Positions 53,545 to 63,357 of a stretch of DNA of 64,000 nucleotides are shown here, in pieces (position 1 is the first letter of the stretch; every line of letters begins with the position of its first letter). The notes beneath the pieces are model-generated. The model searched no databases, was not told where the DNA came from, and saw only the letters and a list, made by a program, of their open reading frames with translations. The DNA comes from Pseudomonadota bacterium. Its GTDB lineage: Bacteria > Pseudomonadota > Gammaproteobacteria > Steroidobacterales > MnTg04. The stretch covers positions 80,953-144,952 of the forward strand of contig JADFSO010000001.1 in NCBI GenBank assembly GCA_022560735.1, given 5' to 3'. The position numbers and the translations under genes are program-made.

Positions 53545-55371
53545 TTATTTGCAGCGCAAATTCTGGTTGCTGTCTTGCAGGCAGTATTCGATATGATAAT
53601 TTTGCGCCAGGTCGTCCGCCAGTTCCATGACCCGTATATCGACCGCAACCTGCTCTCCCGCCGCCATTCGCGCCTGGTCTCCGGGATCGGTCTGCAGGTA
53701 TTCGCTCGCATTCAAATCCCGGATCGCCAGCGCTTCGTCCCATTGATCGGTGAAAATTAGCCGCAGGATCGGGTAGGGCTGGGCGAAGGTTGCGCGGTTG
53801 GTAAGAATCGCCGAAATCTCGACCACGCCGGTACCGGTCTCGTTGGCTACGACCCGGGTGCGCCGTATGTCATAGGCATCCAGATCCCATTGCCGGGTCA
53901 GCGGAGCCCCGAGACCGCGGTATACACTTTCCAGCAATGGCCCGAACGAGCCGCTTGCAAGAATCTGGTAGCGGAAAGAGTGAGTCAGTTGGGCCAGCAG
54001 CATGAATGTCAGAACGACCGCACCAGCGATAGCCGCTGGCCGGCGGTATTTTCTTGCCAGCATAAAGCGACGATCTTCGGCGACTTCAGGCGCCGACGGC
54101 AAAACCGGCCTGGGCTCGGAAACTGTAAGATCGAGCGCCTCTTCGCTGGCAAGGATAATTTCCTCGGCGCCTTCCGTGTGCGAGTCAAGAAACTCTTCCA
54201 ATGATCCGCTCTTCGACTCGTCTTCCGCTTCAGCGCCAGTTTCAGACGGCGGTGGTTCTTGGTCGGCAGCCATGAAAACGGAGTCAATCTCGTCACCGGG
54301 CACATCGAATTCAAGCTCGTCTTTTTCCGCAGATTCCAGCGTAACTTCGCCGAGCCAGATTTCTTCAACGCCGCTGTCGGAACCACCCGCCTCCCGCGCC
54401 GTATCCACTTCGTCGGCTTCCTGTTCAGGATCCTGCGTTGCGCTCTCTTCCTCGCCGGGTTCCTCAGCGGGCGGCGTTTCGGGCTCGTCATCCAAAAGCT
54501 CATCATCAGCGAGCGCTTCTGATTTATCGTCTTTCGGGAGGCTGTCATCGGCAGCCGCTGCAGGTTTGTCCACATCCTCGCTGCCCAAAAGCTCATCAAC
54601 GGCGAGCGCTTCGGCTTCATCTTCATCCTCATCTACAAGCAGCTCATCATCGGCGAGTGCTCCGGCTTCATCTTCAAGCAGCTCATCGTCAGCGACGACT
54701 TCGGGTTCGTCTGTTCCATCGTCTTCCGGGGGGCTGTCATCGGCAGCCTCTGCGGACTCGTCCGCATCCTCGTCTTCCAGGAGATCATTGTCTGCGAGTT
54801 CCTGCGACTCATCTTCATCATCGACGTTGATGTCCTCCAGGCCTGCCTCTTCATCGGCGCCTTCGGCCAGCCGCTCCAGAAAGTCCATGCTGGGCTGATC
54901 CGGGTCTGCCTCCAGGTCGGTGTCCTGAGCCTCGCTGGACAACCCTGCTTCGTCTTCATCGTCAGCCGGCGTTTCTTCCTCGGGCTCATCGGCGTCGACA
55001 TCGCCGACAAAATGCGGTCCCGACGACTCCCAGGCTTTGGATTCGGTAGCGTGGATCGTTGCCAGTACGGCGGCTTCGAATGCTTCGGCATCCTCGACCA
55101 GGACGACTTCATCGGGGGTCGCGGTTTGCTCGTCGCTGGCTGTGTCCAGGTCATCGACCGCTTCTTCCGCCGCTTCCTCCGGCGTAGCGCCCGCGTCCTC
55201 TCCCTGGTCCGCCGGCAGGTTGGCAGCCGCTTCGCTGGCGCTTTCCTGGAGATTGCTCAAGGCGTTAAAGGAAAAATCGCAGCGGCCGCAGCGCACCTGG
55301 CCAGCCGCCTGCTGCAGGTGTTTGGCACTGACTTTGAAAACGGTTTCGCAGTTTGGACAGCAGGTAAACAA
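53545..55371 (-). CDS. zinc-ribbon DUF3426 membrane protein with very long acidic insert
   Basis: 608-residue protein. The N-terminal MJ0042-type zinc ribbon is FTCCPNCETVFKVSAKHL with CGRC at 28-31. From about 45 to 430 runs an Asp/Glu/Ala-rich region of repeated short units such as ADDELLEDE and EALADDELL. Then a transmembrane helix (AIAGAVVLTFMLLAQLTHSF) and the periplasmic DUF3426 domain (SAILTNRATFAQPYPILRL, SEYLQTDPGDQARMAAGEQV). Usual family length is 200-400, so the insert is exceptional. TTG 55371 is chosen (GGAG upstream, family start FTCCPNC). It lies between prmA/accC and dusB as in other Gammaproteobacteria; function unknown. Confidence 0.85.
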   Translation of the reverse strand: MFTCCPNCETVFKVSAKHLQQAAGQVRCGRCDFSFNALSNLQESASEAAANLPADQGEDAGATPEEAAEEAVDDLDTASDEQTATPDEVVLVEDAEAFEAAVLATIHATESKAWESSGPHFVGDVDADEPEEETPADDEDEAGLSSEAQDTDLEADPDQPSMDFLERLAEGADEEAGLEDINVDDEDESQELADNDLLEDEDADESAEAADDSPPEDDGTDEPEVVADDELLEDEAGALADDELLVDEDEDEAEALAVDELLGSEDVDKPAAAADDSLPKDDKSEALADDELLDDEPETPPAEEPGEEESATQDPEQEADEVDTAREAGGSDSGVEEIWLGEVTLESAEKDELEFDVPGDEIDSVFMAADQEPPPSETGAEAEDESKSGSLEEFLDSHTEGAEEIILASEEALDLTVSEPRPVLPSAPEVAEDRRFMLARKYRRPAAIAGAVVLTFMLLAQLTHSFRYQILASGSFGPLLESVYRGLGAPLTRQWDLDAYDIRRTRVVANETGTGVVEISAILTNRATFAQPYPILRLIFTDQWDEALAIRDLNASEYLQTDPGDQARMAAGEQVAVDIRVMELADDLAQNYHIEYCLQDSNQNLRCK

Positions 55372-55387
55372 GAGAACTCCCAGTCCG

Positions 55388-55558
55388 TTATTCCGTGCCG
55401 CGAGTGACGCTGAGCAGCGTCCAGTCATCCATAGTGAGCGATGAGTTCATATCAAACCATGTCTGGTAGCGCAGTTCCACTGCTGAGGCCTCTTCGACGA
55501 CATCCGGGCCGGGTGGCGCCGGTTCAATGATGAGTTGCCGCCATTCTACATCGGCGTC
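55388..55558 (-). pseudogene. probable remnant of prmA (ribosomal protein L11 methyltransferase)
   Basis: Between accC and the DUF3426 gene, where most Gammaproteobacteria carry prmA, lies only a 56-codon open frame in phase with the accC stop. Its end, YQTWFDMNSSLTMDDWTLLS followed by VTRG, resembles PrmA C-termini (..WFDL..DGWVLLSGTRR), and its start, EWRQLIIEPAP, resembles PrmA N-termini (PWLQLTLE..). The Rossmann methyltransferase core is missing. This is read as an internally deleted prmA; no start codon precedes the EWRQLII part. The assignment is by eye from short segments. Confidence 0.4.
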
Positions 55559-56899
55559 TCACAAACCCAGGCGTTTTTCAAGATAATGAATGTCTGTCCC
55601 GCCAGCCTGGAACGCGCCGTGATTGGTTATTTCCTGGTGCAAGGCGATGTTGCTCTTGATGCCTTCTATTACGATTTCGCTCAGGGCATTGCGCATCCTG
55701 GCGATGGCTATGCTTCGGTCAGCGCCATGTGCGATGAGCTTGCCGATCATCGAGTCGTAAAAAGGCGGCACTTCGTAACCGCTGTAGATATGGCTGTCTA
55801 CGCGAATACCCGGTCCGCCGGGCGCATGCCACAACCTGACCGGTCCGGGGCTGGGGGTAAAAGTCTTGGGGTCTTCCGCATTGATGCGGCATTCGATCGC
55901 GTGCCCGCTTATCCGAATATCCTGCTGGCTGTATTTCAGTTTTTCGCCGGCGGCAATTTCCAGTTGCGCCCTGACGATATCCACGCCGGTGATCATTTCG
56001 GTGACCGGGTGTTCGACCTGGATGCGAGTATTCATCTCGATGAAATAAAACTCATCGTTCTCATACAGAAACTCAAACGTGCCCGCGTTGCGATAACCCA
56101 TGGCCTTGCAGGCATCGACACAAACCCGACCCATTTTTGCGCGTTGCTTTTCGGTGATCCCGGGCGCCGGCGCCTCTTCGATGACTTTCTGGTGGCGGCG
56201 TTGCATGGAGCAATCGCGCTCGCCCAGGTGAATCACGTTGCCGTGATGGTCAGCCAGTACCTGGAACTCGATATGCCGCGGGTGTTGCAGGAATTTCTCC
56301 AGGTACACCACGTCGTTATCGAAGGTTGCTTTCGCCTCTGCCTTGGTCAGGGCAATCGCGTTCAGCAAGGCGCCCTCGGCGTGGGCCACCCGCATGCCGC
56401 GACCACCGCCACCGCCCGATGCCTTGATGATCACCGGATAGCCGACTTCGCGCCCTATCCGCAGGTTTTCCTCGGGATCGTCGCCCAGCGGGCCATCCGA
56501 CCCGGGCACGCAGGGCACGCCGGCTTCGCGCATCGCCTTGATCGCCGAAACCTTGTCGCCCATGCGGCGGATGGTTTCGCCACGCGGGCCAATGAATATG
56601 AATCCCGAGTTCTCCACGCGCTCCGCGAAATCCGCGTTCTCGGACAAGAAACCATAGCCGGGATGAATCGCCATCGAGTCGGTGACCTCGGCGGCGCTGA
56701 TGATGGCCGGCATGTTCAGATAACTGTCGATAGATTGCGGCGGCCCGATACAAACGGATTCGTCCGCCAGCAGCACATGTTTCTGGGTCGCATCCGCAGT
56801 GGAATGCACTGCCACGGTCTTGATGTTCATTTCACGGCAGGCGCGCAATATGCGTAGGGCGATTTCGCCCCGGTTGGCGATGACAATTTTGTCCAACAT
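55559..56899 (-). CDS. accC: acetyl-CoA carboxylase biotin carboxylase subunit AccC
   Basis: 446-residue ATP-grasp subunit that carboxylates biotin on AccB, the first step of fatty acid synthesis. Begins [21 protein letters not shown]; the glycine-rich ATP loop is [50 protein letters not shown] and [20 protein letters not shown] carry catalytic residues. It follows accB by 21 bases. Confidence 0.97.
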   Translation of the reverse strand: MLDKIVIANRGEIALRILRACREMNIKTVAVHSTADATQKHVLLADESVCIGPPQSIDSYLNMPAIISAAEVTDSMAIHPGYGFLSENADFAERVENSGFIFIGPRGETIRRMGDKVSAIKAMREAGVPCVPGSDGPLGDDPEENLRIGREVGYPVIIKASGGGGGRGMRVAHAEGALLNAIALTKAEAKATFDNDVVYLEKFLQHPRHIEFQVLADHHGNVIHLGERDCSMQRRHQKVIEEAPAPGITEKQRAKMGRVCVDACKAMGYRNAGTFEFLYENDEFYFIEMNTRIQVEHPVTEMITGVDIVRAQLEIAAGEKLKYSQQDIRISGHAIECRINAEDPKTFTPSPGPVRLWHAPGGPGIRVDSHIYSGYEVPPFYDSMIGKLIAHGADRSIAIARMRNALSEIVIEGIKSNIALHQEITNHGAFQAGGTDIHYLEKRLGL

Positions 56900-56920
56900 G
56901 ATGTCGCTGCTCTTAAGGAT

Positions 56921-57370
56921 TCATTCGATGATGAAAAGTGGCTGGTCAAATTCCACCGGCTCACCGTTTTCTATGAGTATCGAGACAACTGTGCCGGACA
57001 CATCGGCTTCAATCTGGTTCATCATCTTCATGGCTTCGATGATGCACAAGACATCGCCTTCGCCGACCAGGCTGCCGATTTGTACAAAGGGCTTGGCTCC
57101 CGGCGCGGGTGAGTCGTAAAAAGTTCCTACCATCGGTGCGGTGACCTGGTGGCCGCCGGGACTGGTCTCGACGACCGGTGCCGAGGCGGCGGCAACAGTT
57201 GCCGGCGCCGGCGCCTCTACAGCTACCGGGGCCGGTGGCGCCGGTGCAGACACCCCAGCCGCGGGATAACGGCGGATGCGCACCGAATCGTCCCCTTCGG
57301 TGATCTCAAGTTCCGAGATTCCGGATTCCTGGAGGAGTTCAATCAGTTTTTTGACTTTGCGAATATCCAT
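56921..57370 (-). CDS. accB: biotin carboxyl carrier protein AccB
   Basis: 149 residues. The N-terminal segment [31 protein letters not shown] is followed by an Ala/Pro-rich linker (about 35-70) and the biotinyl domain with [15 protein letters not shown], Lys of EAMKM being the biotin site. The thumb-like [10 protein letters not shown] is present as in bacterial AccB. aroQ ends 5 bases upstream of its start, and accC follows, so aroQ-accB-accC is an operon. Confidence 0.97.
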   Translation of the reverse strand: MDIRKVKKLIELLQESGISELEITEGDDSVRIRRYPAAGVSAPAPPAPVAVEAPAPATVAAASAPVVETSPGGHQVTAPMVGTFYDSPAPGAKPFVQIGSLVGEGDVLCIIEAMKMMNQIEADVSGTVVSILIENGEPVEFDQPLFIIE

Positions 57371-57375
57371 GGGAA

Positions 57376-57837
57376 TTACCCTTGTCGTTTCTTGGCCGCG
57401 GCGGCCAGGTGCTGGATCGCCGCCTGCAGCGCCAGGCGATAACTGTGCGGCCCGAATCCGGCAATGACGCCCAGCGCGATGTCGCTGAAAAAACTTTTTT
57501 GCCGGAATGGCTCCCGCGCTGCGGGGTTGCTCATGTGTACTTCCAAAAACGGTGTCCCGGTGGCCAGCAAGGCATCGCGCAAGGCGACGGAGGTGTGGGT
57601 AAACGCGGCCGGGTTGAACAGGATCAGATCGGTGCCATCGTCACCGCAGGCATGGATTCTTTGCAGCAACTCGTGCTCCGCATCGCTTTGATAACAATCG
57701 AGACTGTGGCCGGCTTCTTTGGCCAGGCCGGACAATTCGTTCTCGATGTCCGCGAGCGCACGCTCGCCGTAGAGGTGAGGCTCCCTTTGCCCCAGCAGGT
57801 TCAGGTTGGGGCCGTTGAGCAGCAGTATCTGGGCCAT
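57376..57837 (-). CDS. aroQ: type II 3-dehydroquinate dehydratase AroQ
   Basis: Shikimate-pathway enzyme, 153 residues, dodecameric. Start [24 protein letters not shown] contains the flexible active-site loop with Arg and Tyr; [16 protein letters not shown] and [17 protein letters not shown] carry the catalytic His and substrate-binding residues. Length is normal for the family (about 145-155). Confidence 0.96.
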   Translation of the reverse strand: MAQILLLNGPNLNLLGQREPHLYGERALADIENELSGLAKEAGHSLDCYQSDAEHELLQRIHACGDDGTDLILFNPAAFTHTSVALRDALLATGTPFLEVHMSNPAAREPFRQKSFFSDIALGVIAGFGPHSYRLALQAAIQHLAAAAKKRQG

Positions 57838-57902
57838 TTCTTATAATTTCGCCGAAGTTACAGGCAATATTACACATTTTAGCAGCAGATTTACGACAAT
57901 TT

Positions 57903-58532
57903 TTAGTCCATGGCTTCGAGGAGGGCCTGCGCGCCGGCGAAATCGATGGCCCCGTTCTCGGTTTGCCAGAGGATCTCGATAATTCGCGTGGCCTGGTCCG
58001 CGTGGAGTTCGCCGATATGATTATGCAAGGTCCGCCCGTCGCTGAGGCTGAAAACCGTACCCGGCAGAACAATCAGGTCCAGGCCGAATGCTTCCGCGAC
58101 ATCCATTGCGTCCTGCTCGCCGACCAGCAACGGGTAATTCATCTCCATTTCCTTCGCGTACTGATCGACCGCATCCGGAAAATCCAGCGCGATGCCGATC
58201 AGCTGCAGACCGGCGGCGGAGTGTTCTGACTGCATTTCCATGAGCATCGGTATTTCCCGTCGGCACGGTGCGCACCAAGTCGCCCAGAAATTGACCACCA
58301 GGGGTTTTCCGTCCCATTGCCGCGATGACACCGGCACACCCTCGGGTGATATCAGTTCGAAGGTCGGACGCAGACCCGTTCCGGCGGCCGAGGATTGCAT
58401 GACTGACGCTGCACCCGCGGGATCCGGCCGGTCGCCGCCCTGGTATTCATGCCAGACCTGGAACGCGATAAAGCCGACGATCGCGGCCGCACTGAGGATC
58501 AGCGTATGTTTGAGGGTCTTTTGAAATGCCAT
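57903..58532 (-). CDS. TlpA-like periplasmic thioredoxin
   Basis: 209-residue membrane-anchored thiol-disulfide oxidoreductase. One N-terminal helix (TLILSAAAIVGFIAFQVW) is followed by a TlpA/ResA domain with active site FWATWCAPCRREIPML and the cis-Pro loop GTVFSLSDGR preceded by IVLP. Its gene begins 2 bases after the dsbD stop, so DsbD is the likely electron donor; the pair probably keeps periplasmic cysteines, such as apocytochrome c heme motifs, reduced. Confidence 0.92.
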   Translation of the reverse strand: MAFQKTLKHTLILSAAAIVGFIAFQVWHEYQGGDRPDPAGAASVMQSSAAGTGLRPTFELISPEGVPVSSRQWDGKPLVVNFWATWCAPCRREIPMLMEMQSEHSAAGLQLIGIALDFPDAVDQYAKEMEMNYPLLVGEQDAMDVAEAFGLDLIVLPGTVFSLSDGRTLHNHIGELHADQATRIIEILWQTENGAIDFAGAQALLEAMD

Positions 58533-58534
58533 GC

Positions 58535-60721
58535 TCAGCGGTTCCCGAATGCTTCTGTAAGATGGTTGGAAAATTTCTCTGCCGGTTTGAAACCGACGAC
58601 CCGGTATCCTTGCAATTCCCGGCCCTGGCGATCGAAAAATACGATGGTCGGCGGACCATATATCCCGAAATGGGCGAGCAGTTCCTGGTCAATCTCGTCA
58701 TTCGCCGTGACATCGGCCTGCAGCAACAGCGCATCGCCAAGCGCAGCCTGGACCGCCGGGTCCGTGAACGTGTATTCCTCCATTTCGATACAGGAAACGC
58801 ACCAGTCGGCATAAAAATCGAGCAGCGCGGGTTGTTGTTCCGCTGCCGCTCCGGCCAGGGCTTGCTCCAGATCATCTACGCTTTTGATGCGCTGGAAGAC
58901 GACATGGTTTTGCTGTTGTCCGGTGAGCGACTGGATCGGCCGCAACGGATTCGAGCCGCCGCCGATCGCTCCGGCGATTGCCAGCAACCCGTAAACCAGT
59001 GCGCCCAGCGCCAGGGCCTGGCGCGGGCGATGCCAGGGACCCGCACCGGTATCGTTTTGCCGCGGGGCGCCCAGGTAATACGCGCCAACCCATGCCGTGG
59101 CGCCCCACAAGGCGAGCGTTACCGGACCGGGAATTATCCGTCCGAGCATCCACACCGCGACGCCGAGCATCATCACGCCGAACATGGCTTTTACCGTGAC
59201 CATCCATGGCCCGGCCTTGGGCAGAAATTTACCGGCCGAAGCACCAACCAGCAGCAGTGGCGTGCCCATGCCCATGCTCAGTGAAAAAAGCGCCAGACCG
59301 CCGCGGGTAACGTCACCGGCCTGGCCGATCACGGTCAAGGCGGCGACCAGCGGCGGTGCGACACAGGCGGTAACGATCAGCGCAGACAACGCACCCATGA
59401 TCGCGGTACCGATAAACGTGCCTCTTTTCTGCTTGCCCGCGGCGTCGCTGGCGCGGGACTGCAGAAAGCCTGGCATCTGGATTTCGTAGAAGCCGAACAT
59501 CGACAGCGCCATCGCCACGAACAGCGCGGCGAACAGGCCGATGATCCACGGTTGCTGGAATACCGCCTGTGCCTGCTGCCCCACGCTGGCGAACGCTGCG
59601 CCGGCGATCGTGTAGGTCAGCGCCATACCCAGCACATAGGTTAGCGACAAGCTGAAAGCGCGTGCGGTCGTTACTTCTTTGCCCTGACTGGCGATGATGC
59701 CGGACAAAATGGGTACCATCGGCAAAACGCAGGGGGTAAAAGCCAGCAACAAGCCAAAGCCAAAGAAAGTCGCGATAAATACCAGCGGGCTGGAATTTTT
59801 TACCAGGTCGGAAAGTTTATCGGTTTCCGATCGTTTGGGCGGCGGTCTGAGTGAATCGATGCTGGTTTCCGGCAGCTCGACTGCGGCGATCCTGGTTCCC
59901 GGCGGGTAACAGATTGCGCCCTCCGCGCATCCCTGGTAACCCAGGCTGAGACTGATGGCCCCGGGCTCGGGCCCGGCCCGCGACAGGGGAATCCGGATCT
60001 CGACCTGCTCGTAATAGACTTCCATTTCACCAAAATTGCGATCGGTTTTTATGACGCCCGCCGGCAGATCCAAAGGCCCCGGCTGGGCGATCCGGCTGTC
60101 GGTGGCGGCGGTGAATTTCTCTGCATAAAGGTAATAACCATCCGCAATAAGCCAGCGTGCGACGACGGTATAGTCGTCCGCCATCCAGGTCTCAAGCTGG
60201 AACGCCTCTTGCTCGGGCAGGAAATCCCGGTCGCCGGTCTTGCCTGAGTTTTTGAGCGCAGCCAGCAGTTTGTTTTGCGCCACGACCGGCGTGCCCGTCA
60301 GCCGGATCGTCTCCGTCCAGGTCAGCGGCACATAGCAAAAACCATAATCGGCACAGCCTTGCAGTTTCATTTCCAGTTCGAAGGACCCGCCTTGAGTATC
60401 TCCGTCGTAGGGAATGCTGAGCGCAAATTTCTCGCGAAAAATTTCCTGGCGGCCAAAAAACTCGTCTTCATGCATTTCGCCTGGCGGATACATTGGCTTG
60501 CCGACGCTGATGCCAGGTGTGCGACTGGCAAAAGAAAATTTAGTTTTGTATAGATAGAACCCGGGCAGGACCGACCAGTGAATGGTTACCTGGCCCGCTT
60601 GTGCTTCCACTTCATACTGGAAGACTTCATCCGGGGGCGGCGGCACGAATTCGTCGGCTGCCTGAAGGGTCAGCGGCGACAGCAACAAAATCAGCAGGGC
60701 ATATTTGATTTTTTCAATCAT
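58535..60721 (-). CDS. dsbD: DsbD thiol:disulfide interchange protein with two N-terminal alpha domains
   Basis: 728-residue inner-membrane reductase moving electrons from thioredoxin to the periplasm. Unusually it has two DsbD-alpha domains in tandem, each with its cysteine pair: QGCADYGFCY (C123, C129) and YQGCAEGAICYPPG (C265, C271). Then comes the eight-helix domain with TPCVLPMVPILSGI and VTACVAPPLV, and a C-terminal thioredoxin domain with FYADWCVSCIEME. E. coli DsbD has one alpha domain and about 565 residues. Start ATG 60721 opens a signal peptide and overlaps the cutA stop by 8 bases. It feeds the TlpA-like protein next door and probably cytochrome c maturation. Confidence 0.93.
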   Translation of the reverse strand: MIEKIKYALLILLLSPLTLQAADEFVPPPPDEVFQYEVEAQAGQVTIHWSVLPGFYLYKTKFSFASRTPGISVGKPMYPPGEMHEDEFFGRQEIFREKFALSIPYDGDTQGGSFELEMKLQGCADYGFCYVPLTWTETIRLTGTPVVAQNKLLAALKNSGKTGDRDFLPEQEAFQLETWMADDYTVVARWLIADGYYLYAEKFTAATDSRIAQPGPLDLPAGVIKTDRNFGEMEVYYEQVEIRIPLSRAGPEPGAISLSLGYQGCAEGAICYPPGTRIAAVELPETSIDSLRPPPKRSETDKLSDLVKNSSPLVFIATFFGFGLLLAFTPCVLPMVPILSGIIASQGKEVTTARAFSLSLTYVLGMALTYTIAGAAFASVGQQAQAVFQQPWIIGLFAALFVAMALSMFGFYEIQMPGFLQSRASDAAGKQKRGTFIGTAIMGALSALIVTACVAPPLVAALTVIGQAGDVTRGGLALFSLSMGMGTPLLLVGASAGKFLPKAGPWMVTVKAMFGVMMLGVAVWMLGRIIPGPVTLALWGATAWVGAYYLGAPRQNDTGAGPWHRPRQALALGALVYGLLAIAGAIGGGSNPLRPIQSLTGQQQNHVVFQRIKSVDDLEQALAGAAAEQQPALLDFYADWCVSCIEMEEYTFTDPAVQAALGDALLLQADVTANDEIDQELLAHFGIYGPPTIVFFDRQGRELQGYRVVGFKPAEKFSNHLTEAFGNR

Positions 60722-61076
60722 CGTTCGGGATACTCTCCGGTTCCGTAAATTCATCTGTTTCTTCCAGGCTTTGATCGATCCAGCGCAAATAGTCCTTTGT
60801 GCCTTGGACCACCGGCAAGGCGATTATTTCCGGCACATCGTAGGGGTGGTTTTCCGAAATTGCGGCGCTCAGTGCAGGAAACCGGTCGCGCCGGGTTTTT
60901 ATCACCAGCAGGGCCTCCCGATCGTGCTGAATGTGTCCGTGCCACCAATAACTGGACTCGATGCCCGGGAGGCAATTCACACAAGCGGCCAGGCGCCTTG
61001 CCAACAGCAATTCAGTCAGTTTCCTGGCGGCATCGGGCGGACAGGTGCAAAAAACCACCAGGTATTCGGATTCCAT
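60714..61076 (-). CDS. cutA: divalent-cation tolerance protein CutA
   Basis: 120-residue trimeric PII-like protein. ATG 61076 gives the usual start (MESEYLVVFCTCP); family motifs are ACVNCLPGIESSYWWHGHIQHDREALLVIKT and HPYDVPEIIALPV. Originally linked to copper tolerance; the true role is unclear. Upstream of dsbD as in many Gammaproteobacteria (cutA-dsbD), overlapping it by 8 bases. Confidence 0.95.
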   Translation of the reverse strand: MESEYLVVFCTCPPDAARKLTELLLARRLAACVNCLPGIESSYWWHGHIQHDREALLVIKTRRDRFPALSAAISENHPYDVPEIIALPVVQGTKDYLRWIDQSLEETDEFTEPESIPNDD

Positions 61077-61153
61077 GCTCGGTCCACGGTTGAATTGGCG
61101 GCAAAGGATACCCGCCAAAACCGGTCATGTCACTGGCTCGGGAGCGTTAGGCC

Positions 61154-61181
61154 TTGAAAAACCTGAAACCGCCGCTATTAT
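61154..61181 (+). promoter_or_regulatory. groESL sigma-70 promoter
   Basis: TTGAAA (61154-61159), 16-base spacer, TATTAT (61176-61181), placing the start of transcription near 61188 inside the CIRCE element. The flanking CCTTGAAAA also resembles a heat-shock sigma-32 -35 box, so dual control is possible. Confidence 0.7.
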
Positions 61182-61207
61182 TAGCACTCCTCCGAGGTGA
61201 GTGCTAA
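61181..61207 (+). promoter_or_regulatory. CIRCE operator (HrcA site)
   Basis: Perfect TTAGCACTC (61181-61189), nine bases, GAGTGCTAA (61199-61207): the controlling inverted repeat of chaperone expression, bound by HrcA. It overlaps the -10 end and the start of transcription of groES, so HrcA would block initiation. The organism should therefore encode hrcA elsewhere. Confidence 0.96.
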
Positions 61208-61281
61208 ATGCTCGCCCGGGCAACAATCGCTGCTTGTTAGCAGTTTTTTAATTAAATCAATCAGTTAGGGAGATCTTAACG

Positions 61282-61572
61282 ATGAATATTCGTCCCCTGC
61301 ACGATCGGGTGATCATCAAGCGGATGGAAGAAGAGCGCACTTCAGCCGGCGGTATCGTGATACCGGATAGCGCGGCCGAGAAGCCGATCAAGGGTGAAGT
61401 GGTAGCGGTAGGCAACGGCAAGATCCTGGAGAGCGGCGATGTCCGTCCCCTGGACCTGAAAGTTGGCGACAAAGTGCTGTTTGGCAAGTACAGCGGCACC
61501 GAAGTCACGGTTGATGGCGACGAGCTCCTGGTCATGCGTGAAGAAGACGTGATGGCGGTGCTCGAAGACTAA
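61282..61572 (+). CDS. groES: co-chaperonin GroES
   Basis: 96-residue lid of the GroEL cage. Starts [20 protein letters not shown]; the mobile loop is [17 protein letters not shown] and the C-terminal strand [22 protein letters not shown] lies 75 bases upstream; a GGGAG ribosome site precedes the ATG. groEL follows after 48 bases. Confidence 0.97.
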   Translation: MNIRPLHDRVIIKRMEEERTSAGGIVIPDSAAEKPIKGEVVAVGNGKILESGDVRPLDLKVGDKVLFGKYSGTEVTVDGDELLVMREEDVMAVLED

Positions 61573-61620
61573 CCCCGATCCAATCATTTTAATCAATATT
61601 TTTTAAGAAGGAATAATTCA

Positions 61621-63261
61621 ATGCCAGCCAAAGAAGTAAAATTCGGTGACGAAGCACGTCGCCTGATGTTTCGTGGCGTCAATATCCTGGCTGATGCGGT
61701 CAGTTTGACTCTGGGCCCGCGTGGCCGCAATGCGATGCTCGACAAGAGCTTCGGTGCGCCCACCGTGACCAAGGACGGGGTATCCGTCGCCAAGGAAATT
61801 GAGCTCAAGGACAAGTTTGAAAACATGGGCGCGCAGATGGTCAAGGAAGTGGCGTCGCAGACCTCGGACGAGGCAGGTGATGGCACCACGACCGCGACGG
61901 TTCTGACCCAGGCGATTCTTCGTGAAGGCCTGAAATCGGTGGCCGCCGGCATGAACCCGATGGATCTGAAGCGGGGTATCGAGAAAGCGACCATCGCCAT
62001 CGTGGAACAGCTCAAGAAACAGTCGCAGCCCTGTGAAGATCGCAAGGCGATCGCGCAGGTTGGCACGATTTCCGCGAATGCCGATACCAGTATCGGTGAA
62101 ATCATCGCCGAGGCGATGGAGACCGTTGGCAAGGAAGGCGTGATTACGGTTGAGGAAGGAACGACCCTGGAAAATGAGCTGGAAGTCGTCGAAGGCATGC
62201 AGTTCGACCGCGGTTATTTGTCGCCGTATTTCATCAACGACCAGCAGAGCCAGACCGCCGAACTGGAAAACCCGTATATTCTTCTGCATGACAAGAAAAT
62301 CTCGAATATTCGCGACATGCTGCCGTTGCTCGAGGGTGTTGCCAAGGCCGGCCGCACGTTGCTGATCGTCTCGGAAGACGTAGAAGGCGAAGCGCTGGCG
62401 ACCCTGGTGGTCAACAATATTCGCGGTATCGTGAAAGTTGCCGCGGTAAAAGCGCCGGGGTTTGGCGATCGTCGCAAGGCGATGCTGCAGGATCTGGCGA
62501 TTCTGAGTGGCGGCCAGGTGATATCCGAAGAGATCGGCCTGAGCCTGGAAAAGACCAGCCTGGAAGACCTGGGCGAGGCCAAGAAGGTGGTCGTCAGCAA
62601 GGAAAACACGATCATCATCGATGGGGCCGGCAAGACGGACGACATCAAGGCACGGGTCGAGACCATCCGTGCCCAGATCGAGGAATCGACCTCCGATTAC
62701 GATAGCGAAAAGCTTCAGGAACGGGTCGCCAAGCTGTCCGGCGGCGTTGCCGTGATCAAGGTAGGCGCTGCCACCGAGATCGAAATGAAGGAAAAGAAAG
62801 CGCGGGTAGAGGATGCTCTGCATTCGACTCGCGCCGCGGTGGAGGAAGGCGTGGTAGCTGGTGGTGGCGTAGCCTTTCTGCGTGCGGTCGCCGCAATCGG
62901 CAACCTCAAGGGCGACAATCCCGATCAGGACATGGGCATCAGTATTATGCGCCGCGCGGTGGAGGAGCCCCTGCGCCAGATCGTGACCAATGCCGGTGAG
63001 GAAGCATCGGTGGTGTTGCAGAAAGTAGCCGATGGCAAGGGCGATTTCGGTTACAACGCGGCCAACGGTGAGTATGGCAGCATGATCGACATGGGAATAC
63101 TCGATCCGACCAAGGTTACCCGCCTGGCGTTGCAAAACGCGGCGTCGGTTTCCAGCCTGCTGCTGACCATGGAAGTGATGGTCGCGGAAGCGCCGGCCGA
63201 TGATAAGTCGGCGACGCCTGGCGGCATGCCCGATATGGGTGGCATGGGCGGCATGATGTAA
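61621..63261 (+). CDS. groEL: chaperonin GroEL
   Basis: 546-residue chaperonin subunit. Starts [23 protein letters not shown]-site motifs [14 protein letters not shown] and [14 protein letters not shown]; flexible tail ending [11 protein letters not shown] as in Gammaproteobacteria. AAGAAGGA ribosome site 8 bases upstream. Cotranscribed with groES under CIRCE control and closed by a strong terminator. Confidence 0.98.
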   Translation: MPAKEVKFGDEARRLMFRGVNILADAVSLTLGPRGRNAMLDKSFGAPTVTKDGVSVAKEIELKDKFENMGAQMVKEVASQTSDEAGDGTTTATVLTQAILREGLKSVAAGMNPMDLKRGIEKATIAIVEQLKKQSQPCEDRKAIAQVGTISANADTSIGEIIAEAMETVGKEGVITVEEGTTLENELEVVEGMQFDRGYLSPYFINDQQSQTAELENPYILLHDKKISNIRDMLPLLEGVAKAGRTLLIVSEDVEGEALATLVVNNIRGIVKVAAVKAPGFGDRRKAMLQDLAILSGGQVISEEIGLSLEKTSLEDLGEAKKVVVSKENTIIIDGAGKTDDIKARVETIRAQIEESTSDYDSEKLQERVAKLSGGVAVIKVGAATEIEMKEKKARVEDALHSTRAAVEEGVVAGGGVAFLRAVAAIGNLKGDNPDQDMGISIMRRAVEEPLRQIVTNAGEEASVVLQKVADGKGDFGYNAANGEYGSMIDMGILDPTKVTRLALQNAASVSSLLLTMEVMVAEAPADDKSATPGGMPDMGGMGGMM

Positions 63262-63287
63262 GACGCGCGAACACGATTCGTTCGGGC

Positions 63288-63316
63288 AAAGCCCCGCTTC
63301 GGCGGGGCTTTTTTTT
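63288..63316 (+). terminator. intrinsic terminator of groESL
   Basis: Stem AAAGCCCCGC / GCGGGGCTTT around a TTCG tetraloop (63298-63301), followed by T residues to 63316. It begins 27 bases after the groEL stop codon. Confidence 0.95.
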
Positions 63317-63357
63317 GCGCGTTGCCAAACCAGGCGCCAGCTGTCAGATTGTTGCGC

